Source: Phycisphaerae bacterium (lineage in GTDB: Bacteria > Planctomycetota > Phycisphaerae > UBA1845). From it: a stretch of 64,000 nt of DNA. The notes below the pieces were generated by a model that ran no database searches, was not told the origin of the DNA, and saw only the letters and a list, made by a program, of their open reading frames with translations. The position numbers were made by a program, and so were the translations under genes. The stretch lies in contig JAJDDQ010000051.1 in the NCBI GenBank assembly GCA_029260215.1, forward strand, positions 247,638-311,637, written 5' to 3'. Positions 7,755 to 16,927 of the stretch are shown here, in pieces. Position 1 is the stretch's first letter, and the number at the start of each line of letters is the position of its first letter.

Positions 7755-8790
7755 ATTCCGACTGAGGCAGCGCATGTTGGCTTTAGCCACGCCGGTTGCG
7801 GTGCAGGCTCTGGTTAACATCGTGTCCTTTGGCGGGATGAATCAGCCACTGCTGGTCCTGGCCGTCTTGCTGTTGGGGTTTTTGTCGTTGGCTGGCGCGA
7901 TCCGAGCGATGAATGTGTACATGGTGGAGATGCTCCAGCGTCGTCTTATTGTGTATCGTGACCGACCTGGGCTATCGTCTGCCGCGCGTGCATGTCGAGT
8001 CCTTCGACCGCAACCACGGCCCCGAGTTGGTCAATCGCTTTTTCGATGTACTCACTGTCCAAAAAGCCGGCGCAACGCTGCTGCACGACGGTATCGCCGT
8101 TATCCTGCAAACGATGATTGGGCTGCTGATTCTGGCGTTCTATCACCCTTTATTGCTGGCGTTCGAGGTGGTGCTGGTCATCTCAATCACATTCGTACTT
8201 TTTGTGCTGGGACGCGGCGGCGTACGTACCGCGATCATAGAATCAAAAGCCAAGTACGCGGTTGCCGCATCGCTCGAAGAAATCGCCCGCCATCCACTGT
8301 CATTCAAGCAGGCGGGTGGACCAGAGCTTGCGCGGGGACGTGCCGACGCCCTGGCCGCGAGCTATGTGGAAGCACGGCGAAAGCACTATCGCGTCGTGTT
8401 CCGGCAGATTGTCAGCTCTTTAGCGATGCAGGTGTTCGCCGCGACCGTGCTGCTAACCTTGGGCGGTTGGCTGGTAATCCACGGACAACTCACCCTTGGC
8501 CAACTCGTCGCCGCCGAGTTGATCGTCTCAATCGTGTTGGCATCGTTCGCGAAACTAGGCTCTGTCTGAAAACTCCCAATAGGCGATGTCGTCGCCCCGA
8601 CAAGAACGCGATTTTCCCCAGAATCTGGCGATCGCAATCGTCGAACAAGGTGCCCGACATGTGTTTGCAGACAGAGCCTAGGACAGAAGTTGGAGAGTGT
8701 CTTTGACTTGCTCGCTGCGGTGGACAAGCTCGGTCAACTTCAGGATTTGCAACTGGAACGTAACTCCGGTCATCCGGAGGACCGACCTGC
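7755..8790 (+). pseudogene. ABC exporter membrane domain, frameshifted, MITE-interrupted, ATPase lost
   Basis: RMLALATPVAVQALVNIVSF and the hydrophobic run after it form the first membrane helices. The frame changes near 7950, after VEMLQRRL, and continues as TDLGYRLPRVHVESFDRNHG and VVLVISITFVLFVLG to FAKLG at 8557. There a MITE is inserted. Removing the MITE and one CTAG copy gives FAKLGQKLESVFDLLAAVDK, exactly in frame. Near 8790 the coding sequence merges into a TolC-like gene, so the nucleotide-binding domain and any adaptor gene have been deleted. The normal role would be type I secretion or export. Confidence 0.8.
8558..8678. mobile_element. 121-bp MITE with CTAG target duplication
   Basis: The ends are inverted repeats GGCTCTGTCTG (8558-8568) and CAGACAGAGCC (8668-8678). 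CTAG occurs at both junctions (8555-8558 and 8678-8681), so the termini may equally be read as GCTCTGTCTG plus a 4-bp CTAG duplication. There is no coding capacity. The size, ends and CTAG target suggest mobilisation by an IS5-type transposase encoded elsewhere. Confidence 0.85.
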
Positions 8791-10382
8791 GGTCGCTATC
8801 TACCGCACCCCCTCGTGCCCTCGCGGACGATCTCGACACGGTTAAGCAGCGTCGGACGGCGGACCCTGCGGCGACTGCACCCGACGTGCTCGCATTGTCG
8901 GTTGCAGAACTGCGACTTGAAACGTTGTGGAACAACCTCGATCTAGATGTCGTCTTCATTGATCCGATTTTGGCACAGACTCTTGTCAACGAAGAAGCGG
9001 CGAAGTTCGATGCGACGTTATTCGGCGGCATCGCGTACAAGCGTCAGAATCTTCCTCGCCTCGACAGTGACCTCGTTGGATTCACTTCCGCTGAGGAGGC
9101 ACTCGACAAGAAGGTTGTCAAGCTGACCAAGTTGGAACAGACCACAGAGGCGCTCTCCATTGACATTGGCGTCGAGGTGCCGCTGCCAACGGGTGGAAAA
9201 CTGAAGTTGCGCAGCGCATTCGACGAGGCGAATAAGCTCTCGCCGCAGCGATTCGAACAGTACGTGTCGGGGGCCAAGTTTTCCTTCAGTCAACCGCTGA
9301 TGCGTGGTGCCGGTGAGGCGGCGAATACGGCTTCCATCCGCCTCGCACGACTCAGTGCGCAAGCGGTCAACGTCACCACGAAACTGAACACGATCCGAGT
9401 GCTTGCCGGCGCAGAAAAGGCCTATTGGCGAGTGTACGGTTCCCAGCGGATGCTCGACGTACGAACACAACAGTACAATCTGGCGTTCGACAACCTCGAA
9501 CTCGTCCGTACGCGTGCCGCCCAAGGTTTGTCGCCCACGATTGAAATTATCCGAGCCGAGGTTGGTGTTGCCAACCGGTTGGAAGGACTGATCGTTGCTG
9601 AGACCAATCTGAGAATACAGCAGCGCGAACTGAAGCGCATTCTGAACATGGATGGTGTCTCGCTCGGTTCACACACGGTGGTGAACACCACCTCGCCGCC
9701 CAACTTGTTGCGTCTGGCACTCGATCGCGACCGGCTCGCCGATGCAGCGCTGGATAATCGTATGGAGTTGCTTGAGCTGGAACTCAAGCTGGCGGCTGAT
9801 GCGCTCGAATTGGATCTCGCGCGCAACCAGGCACTGCCGCTGTTCGTTTTGGATTTTGGGTACGGGATTCTCGATCGCCAGGGGTCTTTCGGCACAGCCT
9901 GGCGGGGGATGTGGGACTTCGACAACACTGAGGTTTCGATCGGGCTGCGCGGAGAGATTCCTGTTACGAATGATGCTCGTGAAGCCCGGCTTCGTCGCGC
10001 TGTTCTGGCTCGCGTCCAACGTATGGCGACGCGCGCACAGCGCGAGTTGGCGATAAGGCAGGAAGTGTACAATGCACTGGACATGCTCGACCAGAACTGG
10101 CAGCGAATCCTCGCCGCTCGACAGAACGTGACCGTGTCGGGTGTCAACTACGAGGCGGAGTTGAAGCAATTCGAAGAAGGCCTGCGAACAATGCGCGAAG
10201 TGCTCGAGGTGCTCACGCAACTCGGTGAGGCACAGGTTCGCGAGATCAAGGCCATCGTCGCCTATCAGATCGCCCAGATCGATATCGCTTTCGCGACAGG
10301 CACCTTACTCGGGTACGCAGGTCTCGACTTATCGTCAATTCATCTGCTCGATAGACCCAGTGAGGCAAACTGGGTTCGATAA
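8697..10382 (+). CDS. TolC-family outer membrane efflux protein, 5' truncated
   Basis: The open frame is 561 codons, but the first 30 or so residues are read out of frame across the ABC exporter remnant and there is no signal peptide. The TolC-like part begins near LSVAELRLETLWNNLDLDVV and continues to the end. It has paired long helices (IRLARLSAQAVNVTTKLNTI, LDNRMELLELELKLAADALE) and strand regions (KFSFSQPLMRG, EVSIGLRGEIPV). TolC trimers form the outer membrane channel of type I export. Loss of the signal peptide and of the exporter makes a functional product unlikely, although the frame is intact. The deletion junction is probably near 8790. Confidence 0.75.
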   Translation: MSLTCSLRWTSSVNFRICNWNVTPVIRRTDLRSLSTAPPRALADDLDTVKQRRTADPAATAPDVLALSVAELRLETLWNNLDLDVVFIDPILAQTLVNEEAAKFDATLFGGIAYKRQNLPRLDSDLVGFTSAEEALDKKVVKLTKLEQTTEALSIDIGVEVPLPTGGKLKLRSAFDEANKLSPQRFEQYVSGAKFSFSQPLMRGAGEAANTASIRLARLSAQAVNVTTKLNTIRVLAGAEKAYWRVYGSQRMLDVRTQQYNLAFDNLELVRTRAAQGLSPTIEIIRAEVGVANRLEGLIVAETNLRIQQRELKRILNMDGVSLGSHTVVNTTSPPNLLRLALDRDRLADAALDNRMELLELELKLAADALELDLARNQALPLFVLDFGYGILDRQGSFGTAWRGMWDFDNTEVSIGLRGEIPVTNDAREARLRRAVLARVQRMATRAQRELAIRQEVYNALDMLDQNWQRILAARQNVTVSGVNYEAELKQFEEGLRTMREVLEVLTQLGEAQVREIKAIVAYQIAQIDIAFATGTLLGYAGLDLSSIHLLDRPSEANWVR

Positions 10383-10544
10383 TGAGCGGGCACCTGCGCG
10401 ATACAGTGCTTGACGATTTGTTGATCCACAGGAATCGGGGGGATCGATCTGGACATCATCACACTCCTTTGCAGTAGTCAAAAACAGGGGTGGGCATTCC
10501 GACCACGAGACCCTTTGCCAGAAAGAATTGCCACACATCCGGGC

Positions 10545-10579
10545 AAACAGAAAGGGCGGCCGCAATTAAGCGACCGCCC
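10545..10579 (-). terminator. Intrinsic terminator of the acidic lipoprotein gene
   Basis: On the minus strand GGGCGGTCGC-TTAATT-GCGGCCGCCC is followed by TTTCTGTTT, 33 bp beyond the stop codon. Confidence 0.8.
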
Positions 10580-10611
10580 TGATTGGATGTTGATTGACGG
10601 GCTCTGGGTTC

Positions 10612-13600
10612 TTACAGCCCGGAGGACTCAATCGCTCGATCGCGGAAGCCCTTGATCAGAAGCACGAACGGATCGTCGACCGGCGTGACGAATAGATTCG
10701 CGTCGATCAGCATTCTCCGTTTCTGCAGCGGGCCGACGCCGTCCACGTCGATCTCCGCGTCCAGGTTGAACACCTGATCCATAACGAGGTTGATCATCGC
10801 GATGGCTGTCAGCACGTCCACGCGCGTGTCGGCGTTCAGCGACTGTGTACCGTCAAAGAACTGCGGCGGCAGGAAGGCCGTCAACAGGTTGATGGCGGTG
10901 TTGGGCCGACCGAAGCGGAACGCGTTCAGGCGTGGCAGGTACGTGCGCTCGATTAACGCGACGCCGTCGAGTGTCTTGGGCGTTTCCGACTCGAAATCCA
11001 CCTGTTCGAAGCTGACGGCTTCATTGTTGTCCGCGCGACGGTAGTACAGGCGGATGTCCGTCGATCGCCAGTCACTGGGATCGAACAGCGTGGGGCGGAA
11101 CTGAGTTGTCGGTTCGCCCTCGTCCTCGGACTTGTTCCCGTTGATGTCGTCGTAGTACGGATCGCCGGCTGGGTCGTAGCGTGCATTGGGCACGCTCGTG
11201 CCGAACACATTCTGGAAACGATCGCGGCGAATCCGCAAGCCGTTGACCTCTTCAGCCTGGATGAGGATATCGAAGTTGTTGAAGCCCGAGACCGGCGGCC
11301 CGTCGAATTCCTCGAAGTCGTCGAACACCTCGTCGTCGAGAAGGTCGTCCAACAATTCCTCGTCGATGATTTCGTCGTCCGTCAGACTTTCGTCTTCGGT
11401 GGTTTCGATGACTTCATCGCTTTGTTCGGTCCCATCGAACTCGGCGGGTTCGACGGTCTCGCTTTCGTCATCCAGCAAGACTTCGTCTTCCAGGAACTCG
11501 TCATCTTCCAGAAATTCATCGTCTCCCAGGAACTCGTCGTCTTCCAGGATTAATTCGTCTTCGGGAATGAACTCATCGTCCGGGAAAAATTCGTCGTCCA
11601 GCGGGAAGAGGAACTCGTCCTCGGGGAAGAAGAACTCGTCCTGCGGAATGTCGTCGATGAAGTCGTTCACAAACTGATCGAACTCGTCGAATCCGCGGAA
11701 GTCTTCATCATCGAAGTTGTTGAAGAAGTCCTCGAATCGGTCCGGACGCTCCGACGGACCCTGGAAGAAGTTGGAGGGGTCTTCGACCCGGGCGGGACGG
11801 CCCGTCGATTCGTTGAACAGCACGAACAGGCCCGTTTGATCGGAATCCGGGAGGAACATCAGCAGATGACGACCGGCGGGATTGAAGGTCGCCTGCCCGG
11901 TCGCGCGGTCGTAATCCACACGGACCGGCTCTGCATCTCGGCCAACGCTGGTGGCGAGCACGAATATCTGCTCGTTGGGGCCGCCGATTTGAGGAATATC
12001 TTGCGTGGCTGTCTCCTCGGTCGGAACGCTGTCCTCGGGTCCGGCCACAATTTCGCCGGTTTCGGCTGACTCGTCGATCACATCGACCTGGTCCAGATCG
12101 TCCACCTCATTGGTTTCGTCGAACTCATCGACGTTATCGATCTCGTCAAATTCATCGAACTCGTCGAACTCATCGAGCTGATTGGAGTTATCGAAATCAC
12201 TGAAGTCGTTATCACTGAAGTCGTTGGTGAAATCGAATTGAATGGCTTCGGGAACGAAATCGCTCTTGAAAACGGTGACGTTCGTACCGGGGTAGAATGT
12301 ATTCGTCTCGGTCACGAAATCGACGAACGGTTCACCGTTGATGGGGGCGAAGATTCGATCGTTCTTCATGCGCAGACGAATCGGCCCACGAGGTCCGCTC
12401 AGCAGGCGCCCAGTTTCGCGCACGATGAATTCGACTGACGTGTTTTCTTCGGTACGCGGTGAGAATCCGATCCACAGGTTGCCCGTGCCATTGGGGTTGT
12501 AGGATACGGACAACACTCGGCCGTCGATGTCGTGTTCCGCATCGACCGTGATGGCGCTCACGTTCGCGTCGCCTCGGAACTCGTCGCCGTCGGCCACCAC
12601 GAAAAACTCGCTCGGACCGGATCGGCTGAACGGCAGGTGCGCTTTGCCCCGACGAATCGTCTCGGCGAATTCCTGGGCCGACCCGACACGGTCGCGGACG
12701 ATGGCATCGAACAAACGCTCGAAGCTCGGCGGAATGGTGCCGCTCAGGAAACTGTTGATCAATTCGCGAAGCTCGGCGTCGCGGCGATCGAAGCCTTCCG
12801 GAGTCAGTTCGCCGAATCCACCATCAAAGACGCGGCGGAAAATCGCATCGAGATTGATGGCTTTGCCTTGACCGTCGGCCGTCTCGAACACGTTCAACGG
12901 CGGGCCGAAGAAATTCGGATCGAAGACGAAGTAAGTCAGGCGCGCGCCCAAGCCGGAATCGATGCTCGTGATGAGATCGTACAGGTCGGAAATCGTGATT
13001 TGCCGGTCCCGCTCCTTGAGCTTGGCCATCTCCAGAAGCAGATAGTCGTGCAGGAACGGGAGGGAGGGGAGCACGCCGTCTTCGTTGCCGTCATCGTCGA
13101 ATTCGGCAAAATTGCGATCCGGCTCGGCCGACGTGTTGATGTACACGGTGAAATCGAATTCTTCTCCGCCGAATTCTGCCGGCTCTGCTCCGAAGTTTTC
13201 AAGCTCTTCGTCCTGTTTGACAAAATCTTCGGTGAAGGGGTCGCCGCCCTCGAAGAACTCTGTGGGGTCGAGGATTTCGACGCCCTCAAGTTCAAGCAGA
13301 GGACTAAGGTCAAGCTCGCCCGGACCGTCCGCTATGGGGAAGCCGGCCCGAAGGAATACCTTGGCGATCGACAGGGCACGCTCCTCCAAGTCCTGTCCGC
13401 GGGCCAGCTCAAGATTGCCTTCGACGATGTCCATACCGTTGCGCGCGCCGGCTGGCACGAGCGTGTCGAACAGCTCCGCCAGCCCATTGGCTGCGACGGT
13501 GCTGATGACGTCGATGGACAATTCCTGATCGATGCCGGATTCTTCGAACAGATGTGTGTAGGCATCCACGATGCGGGTCACGACGGCTACGGGGCTGATG

Positions 13601-14190
13601 GGCAGTTGCGCAACATCGACGCCTTTTTCGATGAGCAGCTCGCGCAGTTTCGCGAGGATCAATGTGGTCAGCGGATCGACCTCGACGTTGTCAAGTTCGC
13701 CCGTACCGCCGCCCGACTCGCTCGGCACGTTGACGCAGCTTTCGAGATCGCACGTGCCGTCGTTGCCTTCATCGACGCAGACTGTGAAGTCCGTTCCGAC
13801 GGGCAAGCCGTCAGCTTCGAACGTTCCGTCCGAGTTGACCGGGACCGGCTCGATGGGATTGCCGTTGGCATCGACGAGCGCGTTCCCCTCCAGGTCTTTG
13901 AAGCTCACCATTGTGTCTTCGGTGTCGATCTCCAGCGGAGCGGACTGAGCCGCCTCACCGCTGTCTAGCGACGTGCGTGTCGACTGTGTCGTCGAGACCT
14001 TGCCGCTAAGTGAACCTTCGAAGCCGATGGCTTCGTTGGTGAGTGCGTTGTCGTCGTCGCCGGACCCGCCTCCGCCCGAGTTCATTGCTCCGTCAATGTT
14101 GCAACCGGCGGACAGCCCCAGGGCGACCGCAGTGAAAATCGCGGCTGCGCTGGACGTCCAACGCTGTCTACCTACCCCGCTGTGTGTCAT
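10612..14190 (-). CDS. Very large acidic lipoprotein with DEF/EDDEFL repeats
   Basis: The product is 1192 aa from ATG 14190. The longer frame to 14556 would overlap the divergent pilT start. The N-terminus has a lipobox (ALGLSAGC), so the protein is probably a membrane-anchored lipoprotein. A short region DANGNPIEPVPVNSDGTFEA resembles a carboxypeptidase-regulatory or SdrD-like repeat. Residues about 660-720 (DEFDEFDEFDEIDNVDEFDE) and 830-950 (PEDEFLFPLDDEFFPDDEF, EDDEFLEDDEFLED) are hyperacidic and low complexity. A calcium-binding or spacer role is possible but unproven. No enzyme domain is recognised. Codon use looks like that of its neighbours. Confidence 0.85.
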   Translation of the reverse strand: MTHSGVGRQRWTSSAAAIFTAVALGLSAGCNIDGAMNSGGGGSGDDDNALTNEAIGFEGSLSGKVSTTQSTRTSLDSGEAAQSAPLEIDTEDTMVSFKDLEGNALVDANGNPIEPVPVNSDGTFEADGLPVGTDFTVCVDEGNDGTCDLESCVNVPSESGGGTGELDNVEVDPLTTLILAKLRELLIEKGVDVAQLPISPVAVVTRIVDAYTHLFEESGIDQELSIDVISTVAANGLAELFDTLVPAGARNGMDIVEGNLELARGQDLEERALSIAKVFLRAGFPIADGPGELDLSPLLELEGVEILDPTEFFEGGDPFTEDFVKQDEELENFGAEPAEFGGEEFDFTVYINTSAEPDRNFAEFDDDGNEDGVLPSLPFLHDYLLLEMAKLKERDRQITISDLYDLITSIDSGLGARLTYFVFDPNFFGPPLNVFETADGQGKAINLDAIFRRVFDGGFGELTPEGFDRRDAELRELINSFLSGTIPPSFERLFDAIVRDRVGSAQEFAETIRRGKAHLPFSRSGPSEFFVVADGDEFRGDANVSAITVDAEHDIDGRVLSVSYNPNGTGNLWIGFSPRTEENTSVEFIVRETGRLLSGPRGPIRLRMKNDRIFAPINGEPFVDFVTETNTFYPGTNVTVFKSDFVPEAIQFDFTNDFSDNDFSDFDNSNQLDEFDEFDEFDEIDNVDEFDETNEVDDLDQVDVIDESAETGEIVAGPEDSVPTEETATQDIPQIGGPNEQIFVLATSVGRDAEPVRVDYDRATGQATFNPAGRHLLMFLPDSDQTGLFVLFNESTGRPARVEDPSNFFQGPSERPDRFEDFFNNFDDEDFRGFDEFDQFVNDFIDDIPQDEFFFPEDEFLFPLDDEFFPDDEFIPEDELILEDDEFLGDDEFLEDDEFLEDEVLLDDESETVEPAEFDGTEQSDEVIETTEDESLTDDEIIDEELLDDLLDDEVFDDFEEFDGPPVSGFNNFDILIQAEEVNGLRIRRDRFQNVFGTSVPNARYDPAGDPYYDDINGNKSEDEGEPTTQFRPTLFDPSDWRSTDIRLYYRRADNNEAVSFEQVDFESETPKTLDGVALIERTYLPRLNAFRFGRPNTAINLLTAFLPPQFFDGTQSLNADTRVDVLTAIAMINLVMDQVFNLDAEIDVDGVGPLQKRRMLIDANLFVTPVDDPFVLLIKGFRDRAIESSGL

Positions 14191-14458
14191 TGATCGTCTC
14201 CCGAACAAAACTGAAGAAATAACATCCCGCATCGTCGGCTTGCAACGACACGTCGCGGGATCGCACCGAGGTACACGTCGGCCCGGTCGAAACCTCCCGC
14301 ACAATGCGTTATTATCGAGCGATTGAAAGTGTGCCTTGACGGAATCGATCGTTGGGACCGTGGAATCATAGAATTGTTGGTAGCAGGATCCGGCGGCGAT
14401 TGGCCGCAACCCGGGCGTTTTTGAGGCGTACAACAAATCGAAAAAACGGAGAATCGCG

Positions 14459-15547
14459 TTGAACAGTACTGCCGCCGCCGATGTTTTCGGACTCTTGCGC
14501 GGAATCGTGCATGCTGAGGGGTCCGACCTGCACCTCGTATCGGGGTATCCGCCCACTTACAGAATTCATGGCCGGTTGCGCGCCGTGGGCGAATCGCTGC
14601 TGGACGCCGAGATGACGCGGACCATGATTGAGGCTGTCCTGCCCGAGCCGGCTCGGACGCAGGCGCTCGACAGCAAGCACCTCGATTGCTCTTTTTCCAT
14701 CGATCACGACGGTAAGCCGCTTCGCTTTCGCGCCAACGTGTTTCGCGCACGCGGGTGCCTCGGTGCCTGTTTTCGGTACGTGCCGGAAGAGATTCCGAGT
14801 TTTGAATGGATGGGTTTTCCAGCTCCGCTGGCGGATCGTATCGTCAATTTGCACAATGGCCTCGTAGTGATTACGGGCGTGACCGGGTCCGGTAAAACAA
14901 CCACGCTGGCTGGATTGATCCAGAAGATCAATCGCGCGGGCGGGCAGCGCGTCATCACTGTCGAGCATCCGATTGAATACGTCTACGCTCCGACCGAAGG
15001 CAGCCTCATTACGCAGCGCGAGGTCGGCGTTGATGTGGACTCGTTTTGCGACGGACTGGTTTCCGGACTACGGCAAGACCCGGATGTCATACTCGTCGGT
15101 GAGATTCGCGATCGTGAAACCGCCCAGATGGCAATCAGTGCAGCCGAGACGGGCCATCTGATTCTGACTACGCTGCACACGCAGGATGCGAAAGGTGCGA
15201 TCACGCGGTTGATCGATCTGTTTCCGTATGACGCGCAGGAGGAGGTCCGCTCGCAGCTGAGTCTGTCGTTGCGTTACGTTGTCTGCCAGCATCTTCTGCC
15301 AGGGGCTGAGGGGCAGCAAAAACGCGCACTTGCGTTGGAGGTGCTGAACGTTACGCAACCTGTTCAGGCCGTCATTCGCGCCGGCAGGATCGCACAGATC
15401 GAGTCGGCGATTCAAACGGGCCGTAAGGACGGCATGTTCGCTTTGGACGAGAGCTTGGCACAGTTGGCCTCTGTCAAACGCATTTCATGGAAGACAGCCG
15501 AACGCTTCGCCAAGGATGCGAGTGCGCTTCGTGATTATTTGCCTTGA
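14459..15547 (+). CDS. pilT: PilT/PilU-type twitching motility ATPase
   Basis: The product is 362 aa from a TTG start with ACGGAGAA upstream. The motifs are in family order: N-terminal PAS-like region with GSDLHL (21-26), Walker A GVTGSGKTTT (140-149), Asp box (VITVEHPIEY), Walker B (DPDVILVGEIRD, 207-218) and His box (TGHLILTTLH, 231-240). PilT is the cytoplasmic hexamer that retracts type IV pili. No other pilus gene lies nearby, so it is a dispersed member of the system; PilU cannot be excluded. It is divergent from the acidic lipoprotein across a 268-bp gap. Confidence 0.92.
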   Translation: MNSTAAADVFGLLRGIVHAEGSDLHLVSGYPPTYRIHGRLRAVGESLLDAEMTRTMIEAVLPEPARTQALDSKHLDCSFSIDHDGKPLRFRANVFRARGCLGACFRYVPEEIPSFEWMGFPAPLADRIVNLHNGLVVITGVTGSGKTTTLAGLIQKINRAGGQRVITVEHPIEYVYAPTEGSLITQREVGVDVDSFCDGLVSGLRQDPDVILVGEIRDRETAQMAISAAETGHLILTTLHTQDAKGAITRLIDLFPYDAQEEVRSQLSLSLRYVVCQHLLPGAEGQQKRALALEVLNVTQPVQAVIRAGRIAQIESAIQTGRKDGMFALDESLAQLASVKRISWKTAERFAKDASALRDYLP

Positions 15548-15570
15548 TGCACTTGCCAGGCTGTTGAAAA

Positions 15571-15666
15571 GTGTGGCGCGGGTTTCCAGCCCGTGTTTTC
15601 ACCGGTCAAGAGGCCGGTGCCGCGTGGGGCGCCAATCATTTCACCGGTTGAAAACCGGTGCCACAC
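15571..15666. repeat. REP-like palindromic element (family GTGTGGC/GCCACAC)
   Basis: Outer GTGTGGC and GCCACAC enclose several hairpins, among them GCGGGTTTCCAGCCCGT, CCGGTCAAGAGGCCGG and CACCGGTTGAAAACCGGTG. The same design occurs at 28123-28217. Confidence 0.8.
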
Positions 15667-15682
15667 AGAGAAGGGTGTTTCA

Positions 15683-16912
15683 ATGAAGCTACGATCGGTC
15701 ATGTTGTTTCTGTCGGGATTTGCACCTTCGCTCGGATTCGCGCAGAGCGAGCTTGGAACGATCCGTGCGGGCGATGGTCGGGCGGAAAACCAGTTCGGAT
15801 ACAGCCTGTCCATGAACGAGCGGCACCTGCTTGTCGGCGCGGTGCGCGGTGACCGCGACGGGTTCGATGACAGCGGGTCGGTTTACGTATTCGATCGCGA
15901 CGGCAGGCAATGGAAGCAGTCGGCTAAGCTCGTCGCGAAAGACGCCCAGCGCGGTGCTCGGTTTGGAGTTTCCGTTGCGCTCGATGGTGATGTTGCGCTC
16001 ATCGGTGCGAGTCGTGCGGGCGAAGCTGACGGTGACGGTGGGGCGGTCTACTTCTTCGAGCGTAAGGGCGTGTCGTGGACGCAGCGGGCCAAGCTCGTTC
16101 CCGCCGATCTTGTGGGCCGAGATATGTTCGGGTTCTCGGTGGCGATGAAGCGCGGCGTGGCTGTCGTCGGTGCGTATCGCAATCAAGCCGGCGGTTCGGA
16201 AGCGGGCAGTGCGTACGTTTTCATGTCGCGCGGTGGGAGTTGGACCCAGGTCGCGAAGCTGAGTGCCCACGATGCCGCTCGGGAGAACTGGTTGGGGCGC
16301 AGCGTCGCCACCGACGGTGAGCGCGTTCTCGCGGGCGCGACGGGGGACAATCACGGCGGGGATGATTCGGGGGCTGCGTATGTGTTCGTGCTCGCTCGCG
16401 ACGGATGGCGGCAGGAGGCCAAGCTTGTCGCGAACGATGCGGGGGCCAACGACCGCTTCGGGCGAAGCGTGGCGATGGCGGGCGACTATGCATTCGTTGG
16501 CGCTTTCTGGGACGACGATCGCGGAGAGGATGCGGGGGCGGTTTACGTTTTTCATCGTGACGAGACCGGTTGGAAACCAGTGGACAAGCTGACGGCCATC
16601 AATGGCGGTGGTCGCGACTACTTTGGCGTTTCGATGGCGGCATACGAGGATTGGCTGGTCGTCGGAGCGTTGTTGCAGGATGACGCCGGCGAGGACGCGG
16701 GGGCGGGCTACTTCTTTCACCGGGTCGGCGGGCGGTGGACTCAGCCGTTTCGGGTGACGGCGCGGAAGGCAGCCGCTCACGATTGGTTCGGATTCGCTGT
16801 TGCGATTCACGGCAACTTCGCGGCGATTGGTGCGGTGCGCGACGACGATGGCGGGTTTGACGCGGGTTCGGTCGAATTGTTTTCATTGAAATCCGGTGCA
16901 GTTGATCGGTAA
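15683..16912 (+). CDS. Secreted FG-GAP beta-propeller protein
   Basis: The product is 409 aa. The ATG at 15683 gives a clear signal peptide (MKLRSVMLFLSGFAPSLGFA); the upstream extension runs through the REP element. Seven FG-GAP-type units of about 50 residues follow, each with a variant of D.FG.SVA, a hydrophobic strand with GA, then D.G..YVF. This predicts a single seven-bladed propeller. FG-GAP proteins are mostly cell-surface adhesion or binding proteins. The partner is unknown. Its stop lies 15 bp from the end of the convergent phosphatase gene. Confidence 0.88.
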   Translation: MKLRSVMLFLSGFAPSLGFAQSELGTIRAGDGRAENQFGYSLSMNERHLLVGAVRGDRDGFDDSGSVYVFDRDGRQWKQSAKLVAKDAQRGARFGVSVALDGDVALIGASRAGEADGDGGAVYFFERKGVSWTQRAKLVPADLVGRDMFGFSVAMKRGVAVVGAYRNQAGGSEAGSAYVFMSRGGSWTQVAKLSAHDAARENWLGRSVATDGERVLAGATGDNHGGDDSGAAYVFVLARDGWRQEAKLVANDAGANDRFGRSVAMAGDYAFVGAFWDDDRGEDAGAVYVFHRDETGWKPVDKLTAINGGGRDYFGVSMAAYEDWLVVGALLQDDAGEDAGAGYFFHRVGGRWTQPFRVTARKAAAHDWFGFAVAIHGNFAAIGAVRDDDGGFDAGSVELFSLKSGAVDR

Positions 16913-16927
16913 CGCAGCGCGTGCGAT

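Noticed and set aside
12532..13968. 478-codon frame on the plus strand
   Set aside because: It is the antisense shadow of the acidic lipoprotein, caused by its D/E-rich codons, and has no family features.
14191..14556. N-terminal extension of the acidic lipoprotein
   Set aside because: It would cover the pilT 5' end and place a lipobox signal more than 120 residues into the protein.
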